DNA of 64,000 nucleotides. Source: Sphaerulina vaccinii (lineage: Eukaryota > Ascomycota > Dothideomycetes > Mycosphaerellales > Mycosphaerellaceae). The stretch lies in NCBI GenBank assembly GCA_022570795.1, contig JAKUDP010000014.1, positions 1,302,001-1,366,000 of the forward strand, given 5' to 3'. Position numbers and translations under genes: made by a program. The notes below the pieces were generated by a model. It did not search any database, was not told the DNA's origin, and saw only the letters and a list, made by a program, of their open reading frames with translations. The first letter of the stretch is position 1. Each line of letters begins with the position of its first letter. Of this stretch, positions 34,051 to 44,336 are shown one piece after another.

Positions 34051-35580
34051 TCATGCCTGCCATCGCAGCATCGTCATACTCTGCTTTGCGAACGTGTACC
34101 TGCCCTGACCATCCCAATCACTCTCCGCGACACCGACGTTCTCCTCTTCAGCGGTATTGACAACATCCCATTGCTCTCCGGTGACAGTGTACACCTTCGC
34201 TTCGCCGGATACCCCATCAAGAGGCACTGCGAAAGATTCCTCGAGATGGAGATTGACTACCACCAAGCTAACCCACCCATCATCACTTATTGCAGCCGAC
34301 ACATCCAGCCAGGGCATGTCCGCCGCGGCCTGTAACCAGACCGGCTCCGTCTCACCGTCATACACTGGACTGCTCACATGAGTTGCGACAGTATGCCCTC
34401 GCATGTACTTACAGAACAGCAGATATGGCCACCAGGTAGTCTGCTTGAGGATACCTTCCTTCGTCGTCATCAGGGGTGAAATGACATTCACAGACTGCGC
34501 GATATTTGCCATTCCAACCCACTTGCTCTGCCGGACGAACACATTCAGCCATACTGCTACCGCCAGTGCATCGGACAATGTATACTTCTCCTCTGCTCCC
34601 AGATCACCTGGAGCCCTCTGAGGATCCCAGACGTTCCACTCATCGAAACAGATGGTCTGTCTTGGAACAGAAGCTGGTACTCCGTTCTGTATCCTTGCCA
34701 GGTCAATCAGTCCTGCGGCGATTTCAATGGCCCTCTCGGCCGATTTTGGTGCAACGGTGTTCTTCACTGGATCGTTGCTGGCAGTGTAGATGTGGATGCT
34801 ATGCAAGTCGATCAAGCTTGCAGTAACATTCCCAGCGCCGAGAGCATGCTGGTCCCATCGGATGCACTCCTTCAAGGCGTGGAAGTCCCACTCCGAATGT
34901 CCAGTCTCGCCACAAAGGATTAAAGTAATGGATGGATCGATCAGCTTCAATGCTTTGGCCCATTGGTACGCCTTCTTCGCATAATCCTCCTTGGTCATCT
35001 GCTCGACCTGCCACGGACCCCAGCATTCATTGCCCAAGGCCCAATACTTCACTCCGTACGGCTCTTCACGACCATTACTCCGGCGCAGGTTAGCATAGTA
35101 CGTGTCTTGGCTCGAGTTGCAATACTCCAGCCAGGCCATGGCTTCATCGAGCGTGCCAGTACCAAAGTTCAAAGCAAGATATGGCTCGGTACCCACGATC
35201 TCGCACCAGCGCATGAACTCATCTGTGCCAAATTGATTGCTCTCGATGCCTAGCCAAGCCAGCTCAGGCCTCTTAGGCCTCTTTTCTCGAGGTCCAACAC
35301 CATCGATCCAGTGGTAGGTTGCGAGGAAGTTTCCACCAGGATAGCGAATGTTTGGAACATTCAGCTCTTTCATGGCCTTTATGACATCCTTGCGAAACCC
35401 ATGTTCATCAATCAGCTCCTTATTCGGATTGTCAGGATCGAACAACCCGCCATATATGCATCTTCCCATATGTTCGGTGAAGCCGCCAAAGACATTATCA
35501 TTGATATTGGAAAGCTTGCGATTGGGGTACACAGATATCAGAGGCTGTTCGCCCGCTTGAAGCCTTGTAAAGGTTGTCAT
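34051..35580 (-). CDS. GH51 alpha-L-arabinofuranosidase, intracellular type
   Basis: Single-exon gene of 509 residues from the ATG at 35580 (MTTFTRLQAGE). The GH51 signature is complete: FGGFTEHMGRCIYGG, NIRYPGGNF, the acid/base Glu in ALGNECWGPW (E185), the HSIHIYT segment, and the nucleophile in ICFDEWNVW (E314). A C-terminal beta-sandwich region follows. No signal peptide is present, so it should act on arabino-oligosaccharides inside the cell. It releases terminal alpha-L-arabinofuranosyl residues. The gene is divergent from a sugar transporter 0.7 kb away, fitting coupled uptake and cleavage of plant-cell-wall sugars. Confidence 0.92.
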   Translation of the reverse strand: MTTFTRLQAGEQPLISVYPNRKLSNINDNVFGGFTEHMGRCIYGGLFDPDNPNKELIDEHGFRKDVIKAMKELNVPNIRYPGGNFLATYHWIDGVGPREKRPKRPELAWLGIESNQFGTDEFMRWCEIVGTEPYLALNFGTGTLDEAMAWLEYCNSSQDTYYANLRRSNGREEPYGVKYWALGNECWGPWQVEQMTKEDYAKKAYQWAKALKLIDPSITLILCGETGHSEWDFHALKECIRWDQHALGAGNVTASLIDLHSIHIYTASNDPVKNTVAPKSAERAIEIAAGLIDLARIQNGVPASVPRQTICFDEWNVWDPQRAPGDLGAEEKYTLSDALAVAVWLNVFVRQSKWVGMANIAQSVNVISPLMTTKEGILKQTTWWPYLLFCKYMRGHTVATHVSSPVYDGETEPVWLQAAADMPWLDVSAAISDDGWVSLVVVNLHLEESFAVPLDGVSGEAKVYTVTGEQWDVVNTAEEENVGVAESDWDGQGRYTFAKQSMTMLRWQA

Positions 35581-36272
35581 TGTCAAAGCAGTGACACCAG
35601 TCGCTTCAATGTGCCTGCTAATATTGCTATCTCTTCCGACGAACGCGGGCAGACTTGAGGGATGCAGGACATGTCAGAAGGCATACATCATGTCTAAACC
35701 AGCCCCAACCGAAGCTCTACTACTGGGGTACTGGGATGCCGAATCCCAATGCATGTGGGTCCTCTTCATGACAGGGCACTGTGTCGTTCGTCCCGCACAA
35801 TGCCTAGCGCCGGTGGCCCATTTGCTCACACGACATGCAGCTGAAAGGGTAACAGGTCAATGATACAGCATATTTGACTGGTGGAGGCATGATTTTCCGC
35901 TTCGCTAACGGCTCAAACCACGGCACAAGCTTGCCCGAGGCAGAGAGAGTTTGCCCTCCACATGGAGATTCAAGCCCCACAGCAACGCTACATTCCACGA
36001 TATTTCGACCAAATGCTTGTGTTTATGATCGGCATGTGCACTTCGCATGTGCAGATCGTCCTCCAAGCCATTCCTGGAGGCGTCTAACATTATGGAGGCA
36101 TTCCTTCCGGACGTCCCAATAACGCCACCATAGCAAGGCCACCTGCTCGGCATCGGGTCAATGACATGGGTATGAGTAGAGATCACGGCTAAGTGAAGTA
36201 CATAATGTTAGATGACCCCAATGCGACACAAGAAGTCAAGCTCCACGCGCTCCTAGACACAAGCTCGACACC
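35581..36272. promoter_or_regulatory. divergent promoter of GH51 and sugar-transporter genes
   Basis: A 0.7-kb head-to-head spacer. A GGCTAA core, the binding core of XlnR-type activators of (hemi)cellulase genes, lies at 36187-36192, about 85 bp upstream of the transporter ATG. CTGGGG, fitting the CreA consensus SYGGRG, lies near 35723-35732. Both are short and could be chance. Confidence 0.3.
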
Positions 36273-37987
36273 ATGGCGCTGCCACCAAAGTGGTATCAGG
36301 TAAGTAGTGATGCTGGAAGTCAGCGTAGCGAACAAGATATACTGACACACATCCAAGTTTCTTGTCGCTGTCTTCGCCTCGCTAGGCTCAGTTCTGTATG
36401 GCTACGATCTCGGTGTCATCGCAGGCGCTGTCGCCTCCGAGAACTTCGTCAACACATTCCAGCCTACGAAGGCCGAAACGGGAGCTGTCGTCTCAGTGTT
36501 TACTGGAGGCGCATTCATAGGTGCAGGTCTCGCAGGGCCTTGTGGCGATTACCTTGGACGGAAGAAGACAATACTTATCGGCGCTCTGATCTTCATTCTC
36601 GGCGGCGGTCTTCAGACAGGCGCTCAAGCGCTCTCATATCTCTATGCCGGACGCGCAATTGCGGGTATTGGAGTTGGCTTCCTGGTTATGATCGTCCCTC
36701 TATACCAAGCCGAGCTTGCTCATCCATCAATTCGAGGCAGGGTGACTGCATTGCAACAATTCATGCTGGGGATTGGAGCACTCGTGGCTTCGTGGGTGTC
36801 CTACGCAACCTACACTTACATTCCGGCAAGCAGTAGCCAGCAGTGGAGGATCAGTCTGGGCATACAGATTATCCCTGCTGGCTTCTTAGCTGCCCTGATT
36901 ATGATATTCCCCGAGTCCCCTAGATGGCTCATCGATCATGGCAAGCCTGAGCTCGGTCTCAAAACTTTAGCCAAACTACACGCTCATGGCAACGAAAACG
37001 ACGCCTGGGTTAGAGCAGAATTCGACCAGATTCAAGATATGATTACTTTCGAGAAGGAAACCGAGGCGAAGTCATACATCGAGCTCTTCACCAACAAGTC
37101 GTCATTCCGCCGACTTCTCCTTGCCGGTAAGTGTAGTAGGCAGAAGGCAGCCATCTGTCTCACTGGGCTCACATCCACTGGGGTGCTGAGCTCAAAGACA
37201 GACATCGCTGAAACCAGGTTCGCGCTTCAGAGATACGTGCTAACCCTTCTACTTACTACTTTTAGTCTCGATTCAAGCTTCAGTACAGATGACCGGCGTG
37301 TCAGCGATTCAGTACTACAGTCCGACGATTTTCGCTCAGATCGGCATCCCAGGCAGCGAGACACTCAAGTATCAAGGCATATCGTCGATCATCGCTATCA
37401 TTGCTCAGTTCTGCTGCATTCTGTTCATCGACTACACAGGCCGTCGCTGGGCTATGATTGGAGGCAACCTGGGTAACTGCGTCACATTCATCATCGCAAC
37501 AATCCTGCTCGCGAAGTTCCCACCAGGAGAATCGAACAACAAAGCAGCATCGTGGGGCTTCATTGTAATAACCTGGGTCTACAACTTCTCCTTCTCGGCC
37601 ACTAACGGACCACTGTCTTGGATCGTTCCGGCGGAGATCTTTGACACTCGAACACGATCGAAGGGCGTGTCCATTGCCACAATGACTTCTTTCGCTTTCA
37701 ATACGATGATTGGACAGGTCACACCTATCGCGATCGAGAACATTGGGTGGAAATTCTATGTTGTGTTCGTGGTCTGCAACTTCACGAATGCTCTCTGGTT
37801 CTGGGCTATACAACCAGAGACTACGAAACGGCCACTTGAAGAGATGAACTATCTGTTCACCAACGCGCCCACTTTTGTACCTTTCATGAACATGAAAGAC
37901 TTCAATAGCCATGACCTTGAGCATCGTGTGCAGGAAGCTGAGAGGAAGGGCAGTGCCATCAGCCATGTTGAGGAGGAGAGATACTAG
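36273..37987 (+). CDS. MFS sugar transporter
   Basis: Three exons: 36273-36299, 36358-37126 and 37266-37987, with introns of 58 and 139 bp. The product is 505 residues. The first exon encodes only nine residues (MALPPKWYQ). Sugar-porter motifs are present: GSVLYGYDLGVIAG in TM1, the DYLGRKKT loop, FPESPRWLIDHG after TM6, IQYYSPTIF in TM7, DYTGRRWAMIGG, and PAEIFDTRTRSKG after TM10, followed by PETTKRPLEEM. Twelve membrane helices are expected in the plasma membrane. The substrate (hexose, pentose or arabinose) cannot be read from sequence; the divergent GH51 gene favours a pentose- or plant-sugar-induced role. The model starts at the ATG at 36273 because exon 2 lacks an ATG before TM1. Confidence 0.9.
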
Positions 37988-38602
37988 TAGACAATGATTA
38001 GTGATAGCAGCTGCTGCGCTCATGCCTGAGGCAGGAAGGCGAGGGCAAGGATCAGCTCATCAATCAACATCTTACACATCTCACCTCGCCTTTACTCTCA
38101 TACACAACCAATCCTGATAGTCTGGCATCAGCGTCTACCGCTCAGTGCACTACACCTGTGTTGAGTGCTTTGTCGTCCATTCTCGTTCTGCTGACCATGA
38201 ACAGAGAGCACCGTCGGGCCAATGGTTGCGCCGACTCGAAAATCTTTTCCCCCTACAACGCAGCTTGAATGGCCTGAACGTGTCCAGAATGGCACGATGT
38301 AGTGCTCAGTCGGGGCGCACAAATGGATTCTCAAGATAGAGGCTGGCTGCATCACTGATCAAAGACGTGTAGCGCAAGCACATGCACTTCGCTATCTCGT
38401 ACAGTGCATCCGAGGCAAAAGAGGCGTCTCGCACATTAGTAAAGATAACACCAGCAGTGAAGTATAACAACACAGCATCTTGCGGCCACCAACCACAAAT
38501 ATAAATTCTATACAAACCACAATTGACATCGCCAGAGCAGTCGGCTCCAAAGAGTAGATCCTAAAACTCAGACCGGAAGGAGGACATCTCACTAGCACAA
38601 TC
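37988..38602. other. intergenic spacer upstream of the flavin oxidoreductase
   Basis: About 0.6 kb between two genes transcribed in the same direction. Nothing beyond a presumed promoter is recognised. Confidence 0.45.
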
Positions 38603-39892
38603 ATGACATCTCCAGTGTTCGAGCCATTTCTCCTTCCCAATGGCACCAAGCTCAAGAACCGAATCATCAAGGCCGCCATGGAGGAGAACATGGCAGACGT
38701 CGTCAATGGAAGCCAGCCTTCAGAGTCATTGATCAATCTATATCGTGAATGGGCAAAAGGGGGATCCAGTCTGGTACTGAGTGGCCACATCATGATTGAT
38801 CCAAAAGCGATGGCATGTCCTGGAGACGTCCTTCTCGCTGAAGATGCACCTGTACACAACGACGAACTATGGCGAAGCTGGACTCAGGCCGCGAAGTCAA
38901 ATGGCGCACAATTCTGGCTACAGATCAATCATCCAGGACGCCAGATCAAGAAAGGAAGTGGCTTACCAACATACGCACCCAGTGCACTCGCCATCGACAT
39001 TGGCAAGTTTAGCTCCTTCTTCGATGCACCTCTGGAGATGACCGAGGCCCAAGTTCTAGACGTTGTGGATCGCTTTCGATGGACTGCGAAGAAGGCCGAA
39101 GAGCTTGGCATTGATGGCGTGGAGATACATGCTGCACATGGCTACCTCATCTCACAGTTCCTGTCGCCAAAGAGCAATAGACGCACAGATCGCTGGGGTG
39201 GATCGCTCGAGAATCGTGCCAGGCTGTTGTTCGAAGTCATCAAGGCAGTTCGAGACTCTGTTTCTCCTTCCTTTGGCGTTGGAGCCAAGATCAACAGTGC
39301 AGACTTCCAACGTGGCGGCTTCGACTCAGACGACCTCAAATGGACAGTCCAACGACTCAACGACATGAAACTGGACTTCATTGAGTTGTCTGGTGGCAAC
39401 GTAGAGTCGCCGGCTATGCGAGGTGCCAAGCAAGAAGACGACAAAAGAGCTGCGAGCACCATCGCGCGAGAAGCGTACTTTTTGGAAGCTGCGCAAGAGC
39501 TGAAGACCATTGCGAAAGTACCATTGATCGTCACAGGCGGTATCACTACGCTCGAGACAGCCAACGCCGTGGTCTCGACATCTGACAATGTTCTTGCAGG
39601 ACTGGGCACTGCGCTGGGGATGATACCAGACCTGCCTAACCGTTGGGCAGCTGGAGAACGTCCTGAGCTTAAACTGTCCAAGTCTTGGGTGCTACCGGGT
39701 ATGCTACAATTCGCAGCCAGTACGGCAGCCGTGCAGTGGAATCTGCATAGCATTGGGCAAGGGAAGTCGCCTTGGCCCGGAGTCTGGCCTGCTTTGGCAT
39801 TCGTATGGCAGTTCAACATGGACAACAAGCAGATGAGTCAGTACAAGAAGTGGGTTCAATCGCTGAAAGAGAAGTCTGGAAAGCAAGCTTGA
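38603..39892 (+). CDS. NADH:flavin oxidoreductase, old-yellow-enzyme family
   Basis: Single-exon gene of 429 residues. This is an OYE-type TIM barrel: FEPFLLPNGTKLKNRIIKAAM at the N-terminus, LQINHPGRQ (108-113), the ligand/proton-relay motif HAAHGY (H176, H179, Y181), FLSPKSNRRTDRWGG, and the FMN-phosphate region TGGITT with a following GLGTALG. It has the extended C-terminus typical of fungal class members related to NADH oxidases. Expected activity is FMN-dependent reduction of activated C=C bonds or xenobiotics. The physiological substrate is unknown. There is no signal peptide. Confidence 0.88.
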   Translation: MTSPVFEPFLLPNGTKLKNRIIKAAMEENMADVVNGSQPSESLINLYREWAKGGSSLVLSGHIMIDPKAMACPGDVLLAEDAPVHNDELWRSWTQAAKSNGAQFWLQINHPGRQIKKGSGLPTYAPSALAIDIGKFSSFFDAPLEMTEAQVLDVVDRFRWTAKKAEELGIDGVEIHAAHGYLISQFLSPKSNRRTDRWGGSLENRARLLFEVIKAVRDSVSPSFGVGAKINSADFQRGGFDSDDLKWTVQRLNDMKLDFIELSGGNVESPAMRGAKQEDDKRAASTIAREAYFLEAAQELKTIAKVPLIVTGGITTLETANAVVSTSDNVLAGLGTALGMIPDLPNRWAAGERPELKLSKSWVLPGMLQFAASTAAVQWNLHSIGQGKSPWPGVWPALAFVWQFNMDNKQMSQYKKWVQSLKEKSGKQA

Positions 39893-40168
39893 TGTGTGTC
39901 TAAAGCGGGCTTCTGTCATGAAGACGCAACGTACAGGGATGATGGCGACGTCGAAGGACCGATATTTGGCCCGGATCTCGACAGTCCATCATTTGTCTAC
40001 AGCAGTGAAGCGAGAAATATCGCCCAAAGCAGCCTGTGCTCCATCTCCTTGGCCCTGCAACCAGTCTGCTTTGTACCTGACACCGAGAGTCTAGCGACCG
40101 AGGTTCTCAAATATTCGCTTCGAGACATGGGTGGAGATTTCGCATCAATGGGCCGACCATGCGAGGAG

Positions 40169-40176
40169 TATATAGA
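40169..40176 (+). promoter_or_regulatory. TATA box candidate for the Cys-rich secreted protein gene
   Basis: TATATAGA lies 77-84 bp upstream of the ATG at 40253. Its spacing fits a fungal core promoter and supports that ATG over in-frame upstream start codons. Confidence 0.45.
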
Positions 40177-40252
40177 TATGGAAGTGCTGAACAGTGCTAT
40201 AGAATATAGACAAGACTATCATCTCTCCAGTTCAAGCAACACTTGGGCCACC

Positions 40253-40858
40253 ATGTTGTCCCTCCTTACAATCGCCACAATGGCAGCATACCTGGGATCA
40301 GCACAAGCAATCACTTGTCTGACCATCGGCTCCTCAGCAGCGGCAAGATGGACCAATGCAGCTGGACAGACATGTACCTGGAGTGGAACCGTGGGCAGCA
40401 ATTTTGGCACGAACAGCGTCAATGGTGGAGAGTAAGGACTTCTTCATACTCCTTGAACTTGTCATTGTTTTGAGATGCTGACGGGATATCGAAATAGCTA
40501 TAGCTGCAATGGAAGATGTGGAGCTGGATGTACTGGTGCTTCGGTCGGTAATGCGTATACGCAAGATTGCTTTTCACATGATATATGCTCTTGGTTCAAT
40601 AATGCTAGTGGTGGTTCTAGGTAAGTGCTATGCTCTACCTATCTCTTCTTGATCAACGAAAGTTACTGATATGAGTATAGTGATGCGAATTGCGGAGCGG
40701 CATACAATGCTGCCGTTGACGATACAGCATTTGAAGTGGCGAATGGCTGCGGTAGGACCAATCCAAGTAATAGTGCTTCAGCGCCTAGTACTCAACCTGT
40801 CTGCTCGTGGCTAGCACATCATAAAAAGTCTGTTCTCTTGATCACTATGCATACTTAG
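40253..40858 (+). CDS. small secreted Cys-rich protein with PLA2-like CxxHDxC
   Basis: Three exons: 40253-40431, 40498-40620 and 40681-40858, with introns of 66 and 60 bp. The product is 159 residues. A signal peptide (MLSLLTIATMAAYLGSAQA) precedes a Cys-rich domain with NGRCGAGC, TQDCFSHDICSWF and NGCGRTNP. The CFSHDIC core resembles the His-Asp active site of secretory phospholipase A2 proteins, but the calcium loop is not evident, so enzymatic function is uncertain. It could be an apoplastic effector-type protein. The stop at 40856-40858 overlaps by 14 bp the 3' end of the GH5 gene on the other strand. The last exon is less certain, since its tail (HHKKSVLLITMHT) looks unlike the rest. Confidence 0.6.
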
Positions 40859-41929
40859 CCAAGACGGGCACATAAGTCGCATAAGCTGCACCATCCACAG
40901 GCTCGACAGAGAACATGTAATCTCCCCACCACTGTCCAGCACCCCACCAGAGTACGCCCGCCCAGACATCCTCATTTTCAGCAACGTATGTGAACATATC
41001 GCTGATAGCCTCCTCACAAACCTCATTGACTCCTCCAGCAACTTCTCCTATCAGACCCAGCTTTCCTTCGCTCCTCAACCAATCCGTAGCAGCAACAAGT
41101 CTCTCGTTTCCAATGGTACTGTTCACGCAGACCTCGCTCGTTCCAGAACCAGTCTCGTCCAGGTACTGGTGCATTTGATAGATGATCCGATCCTTCACGG
41201 AATCTGTGAGATTGCCCATAGTCTCCGCGTTCGGCAAGCCATCAGTCCCTGTAGCTGTCGTCCAAGTCCAAGCTCCGGTATATGCGTTTCCTTCGACCAT
41301 GATGTATTGACTGGTAGCACCTGCGGCACGGATCCCGTCTATGGCTGCTTGGTTCAGTTCCGCGACGAGTGTGCTTGACATGTCGTGGTATTCGTTGTTC
41401 GTGTCGAAGATTACTAAGCTGTTGTTTGCGTAGAGGGTGGCGATGTTGCTCCAGAAGGCTTGGAAGGCTGATGTGTCTGTTATGATGGAGTCGTAGAAGC
41501 GGCCGTAATTGTGAGGGACTATCATTGCGTAGGCTCCGAGGGAGGTTATGTAATTCACGTCGCGGGTGAGATTGCCCTGCGTGGTCTTAAGCACTGATCA
41601 GGAAACGTGTTTATGAATCGAAATACCATGTACAAAGTATCGAGAGAGCTCGTCATGTCTTTACCAGACACCATTCGTTCCATGAGCGTGTTGATGCGAA
41701 ACGTGTTGAAGCCTCGTGCAACGAAAGTGTCGATTGAAGAGAGGTTGAGCCATGTGTAGTCCGTGTAGCATGTGCCTGGGAGATCCGCTTCTCCGAACTC
41801 TGGACCAGATTCGTTGACGCCAATGAACTAGAATGCGGTGCTGTTGTCCGCTCGCGCAAGAAGGGACCGACTTGCTGTGGCAGCGATGATTGTGAGCCCC
41901 ATGCTCGTGATGAGTTGAGAAGTACGCAT
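40845..41929 (-). pseudogene. GH5 endoglucanase (EglB-like) with in-frame stop
   Basis: The 3' exon (about 41594-40845) is a clear GH5 cellulase: GAYAMIVPHNYGRF, the acid/base Glu in FDTNNEYHDM, the MHQYLDETGSGTS segment, and the nucleophile in GLIGEVAGG (GEYAGG in relatives). The 5' part begins with a signal peptide at the ATG at 41929 and continues as FIGVNESGPEFG..., FNTFRINTLMERMV. A TAG at 41828-41830 interrupts between ...NSTAF and FIGVNESG, where relatives have a charged residue. The junction to the 3' exon also changes frame after SLDTLYM, and the best intron would be only 33 bp. Nonsense plus splice or frame damage indicates a pseudogene. An intron ending at that TAG is an alternative reading that would remove the end of the signal region. 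Confidence 0.65.
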
Positions 41930-42493
41930 CTTGCAATCGAGAATCAGCAGTACTAGACTGAGTGAGTGAGCGAGAGGGTTAACCTGGTCCAGCCAGGAAA
42001 GGTGAACGACAACAGAGAAGCAAAAGCAAAAAATAGGACGATCAGTGCACACTATACCTCAATACTTAGCCTCGTGGGTTTCAAGGTTCGACATGCAAGC
42101 CAAGTCACAGCTATAGTGCGCCGACGAGCAGCAGCCAGGATGTCGTTTCACCTGTCGAGCAGAGATTGGAGGGTTCAGGAATCGTGTCAACGCGGAATAG
42201 TCGGCCTGACAGCCACAATGAAGTCAGCGGAGTCGCGAAGTCATCATGTCGTGATGTGTACACTTTGCAACGATGAGAGTGTGTTGTGAAGACCATTTGC
42301 TTTTCAAGTCATTGGGAAGGTGACGAGGCAATGCGCCTCAGATCGGTACCGCAATGCAGTCGAGAATACCACCCACGTGCCGCAGCAGTGATGCCGCAAG
42401 TACACACGTATCCATCCATCTATGAGCACCAGAGAACCGAAACGCCGCCCATATGCCGTGGTCGCGTTGAATCATCTACATCGTTGACGCTTC
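41930..42493. other. intergenic spacer upstream of the GH5 gene
   Basis: About 0.56 kb between the GH5 start and the ADE4 stop. Nothing recognised. Confidence 0.45.
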
Positions 42494-44336
42494 TCACAAA
42501 TGTCCATCGTGATCATTCAGGTTGTGGAGGCCCATATCCTGGCTGTCGTGCTTCTCGCTGCCGTTGGCCCCGTTGAGCTTCGGTCTGGCGTCGGCGAAGC
42601 TGTTGCCTCTTGATAGACGATCGACACGTTCCTTCTTGGGTATGCGACCTTCGCCATCTGAGCCAGAATCTCGGGCAATAACTTCGCCACTGTCAGCGAC
42701 AGCGACGCCGTGAGCTGCCATCATGACCTGCTCCGGCTCGGCCTTGCCAATGGCCACAGCTTGCTTCGCGTTCTCCAGCACCTTCATCTTCTTGGTCTCG
42801 CCACGGATACGCTCCAGGTGCGCGAAGTATGTGTCTTCGACGGGCGTTACGTATGTTCCACAGAATACACCGACCTCGAACTCTTGGCCGGGGCCTCGAG
42901 GGCTATCCTGTGCGCAGGCAGCTTTGAGGTCATCTAGAGTCTGGTAAACGACACCGTCGGCGCCGATGTGCTTCGCGATGTCTTCAACGGAACGCTGATG
43001 AGCCACCAACTCATCTTTGCTTGCAAGATCAATTCCGTAGATATGCGAGTGCGTAATAGGCGGCGCGCAACTACTGAAATAGACCTTGTTGGCACCAGCT
43101 TCGCGAGCCATTTTCACGATTTCGCGAGAGGTGGTACCACGAACGATACTGTCGTCTACGAGCAACACGTTCTTGCCCTTGAATTCGATAGGGATCGCGT
43201 TCAACTTGGCGCGCACACCTCGTTGGCGTGCTTTCTGGTTTGGCATGATGAATGTGCGGAAGATGTAGCGATTCTTGATGAAGCCTTGGCAGTACGGCTT
43301 CTTGAGATGCTTGCTCACGGCGTAGGCAGATACAAGTGCTGTCTCTGGGAGCGGAATGACACAGTCGATTTTACTGAGCTCTTCGGGAGACAGCTGCTTC
43401 TGAATCGTCTCGGCCAAGCGGTAGCCCATAAGTTGGCGACTGCGATAGACAGAGATTCCGTCGATGATGCTCTCGGGTCGTGCGAAGTAGACATACTCGA
43501 AAATATCGGGCGTGTAGCTCATCTGAGGGCTCACTTGGCGGAAGACAGGCTTCTTGCCCTTCTCAATGATGACAGCTTGGCCGGGCAGGATGTCCTGAAT
43601 GTTAGTGTAACCATTCTGGTCCAGTGCAACGGACTCAGACGCCATCATGTAGTCCATGCCACCTTTGGCGTCATCTGATTCGGACTCCCTTTCTCCAATG
43701 ACCAAGGGACGAATTCCATAGGCGTCGCGGAATCCGATCAAGCCGAAGCCAGTCAACATTGCGGTGCATGCCCAACCACCTTTGCATCTCTCATACATGC
43801 GCTCAAGGGCCTTGAAACAATCTTCGGCGTTGATTCTGGCCTTTCCGGTCTCATTCAACTCATCAGCAAAGACGTTGAGCATGAGCTCGCTGTCTGATTC
43901 TGTGTTGATATGTCTGTGTGCTTCTTGATCCAGGTACTCCTTAAGCGCTGGTGCATTGATGAGGTTGCCGTTGTGGGTGAAGCAAATGCCGTACGGAGAG
44001 TTGACATAGAATGGCTGCGCCTCGGAATTGGCACTGCTGCCAGCCGTTGGGTAGCGCAGATGTGCCAGACCCATGTATCCTGGCAAGTCGTTCACTCGTC
44101 TGCCCTCCTGGAAGACTTTCGAAGCCAGGCCGTTGCCCTTGCACTGGTACATCTTTCCACCTTTTGAGCATGTCGCAATGCCGCACGCATCTTGACCACG
44201 GTGCTGGAGGTCTTTGCTAAAGTCAGTGGCCGACTGTAGAGACGAGTAATCTCAACGTACAGTACAGAGCTTGGTGGAGCTCAGGTGCCGCATCAGCGGT
44301 CTGGCTGGCGAGGATGACAGCAAGAATGCCGCACAT
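42494..44336 (-). CDS. ADE4: amidophosphoribosyltransferase (glutamine PRPP amidotransferase)
   Basis: Two exons: 44336-44266 and 44216-42494, with a 49-bp intron (GTACTG...TTTAG). The product is 597 residues. It begins MCGIL, so Cys2 is the Ntn-type glutaminase nucleophile after Met removal. Further landmarks are LQHRGQDACGIATC, HLRYPTAGSSANSEAQPF, HNGNL, and the PRPP loop LLVDDSIVRGTTS. It catalyses the first committed step of purine synthesis: PRPP plus glutamine to phosphoribosylamine, in the cytosol. The donor was chosen because only it keeps the six-residue spacing between APEL and LQHRG seen in relatives. The C-terminal 60 residues are Asp/Gly/Asn-rich. The gene is divergent from the RID-like methyltransferase gene. 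Confidence 0.94.

Noticed and set aside
41828..41830. RIP as the cause of the GH5 stop codon
   Set aside because: The expected ancestral codon (AAG or GAG) would need a purine-to-T change, not the C-to-T (or G-to-A) change made by RIP, and the surroundings are not AT-enriched.
34051..41929. A single co-regulated plant-polysaccharide gene cluster from GH51 to GH5
   Set aside because: Only the GH51/transporter pair is divergent and tightly spaced. The oxidoreductase and secreted protein have no clear functional link, and the GH5 gene is broken.
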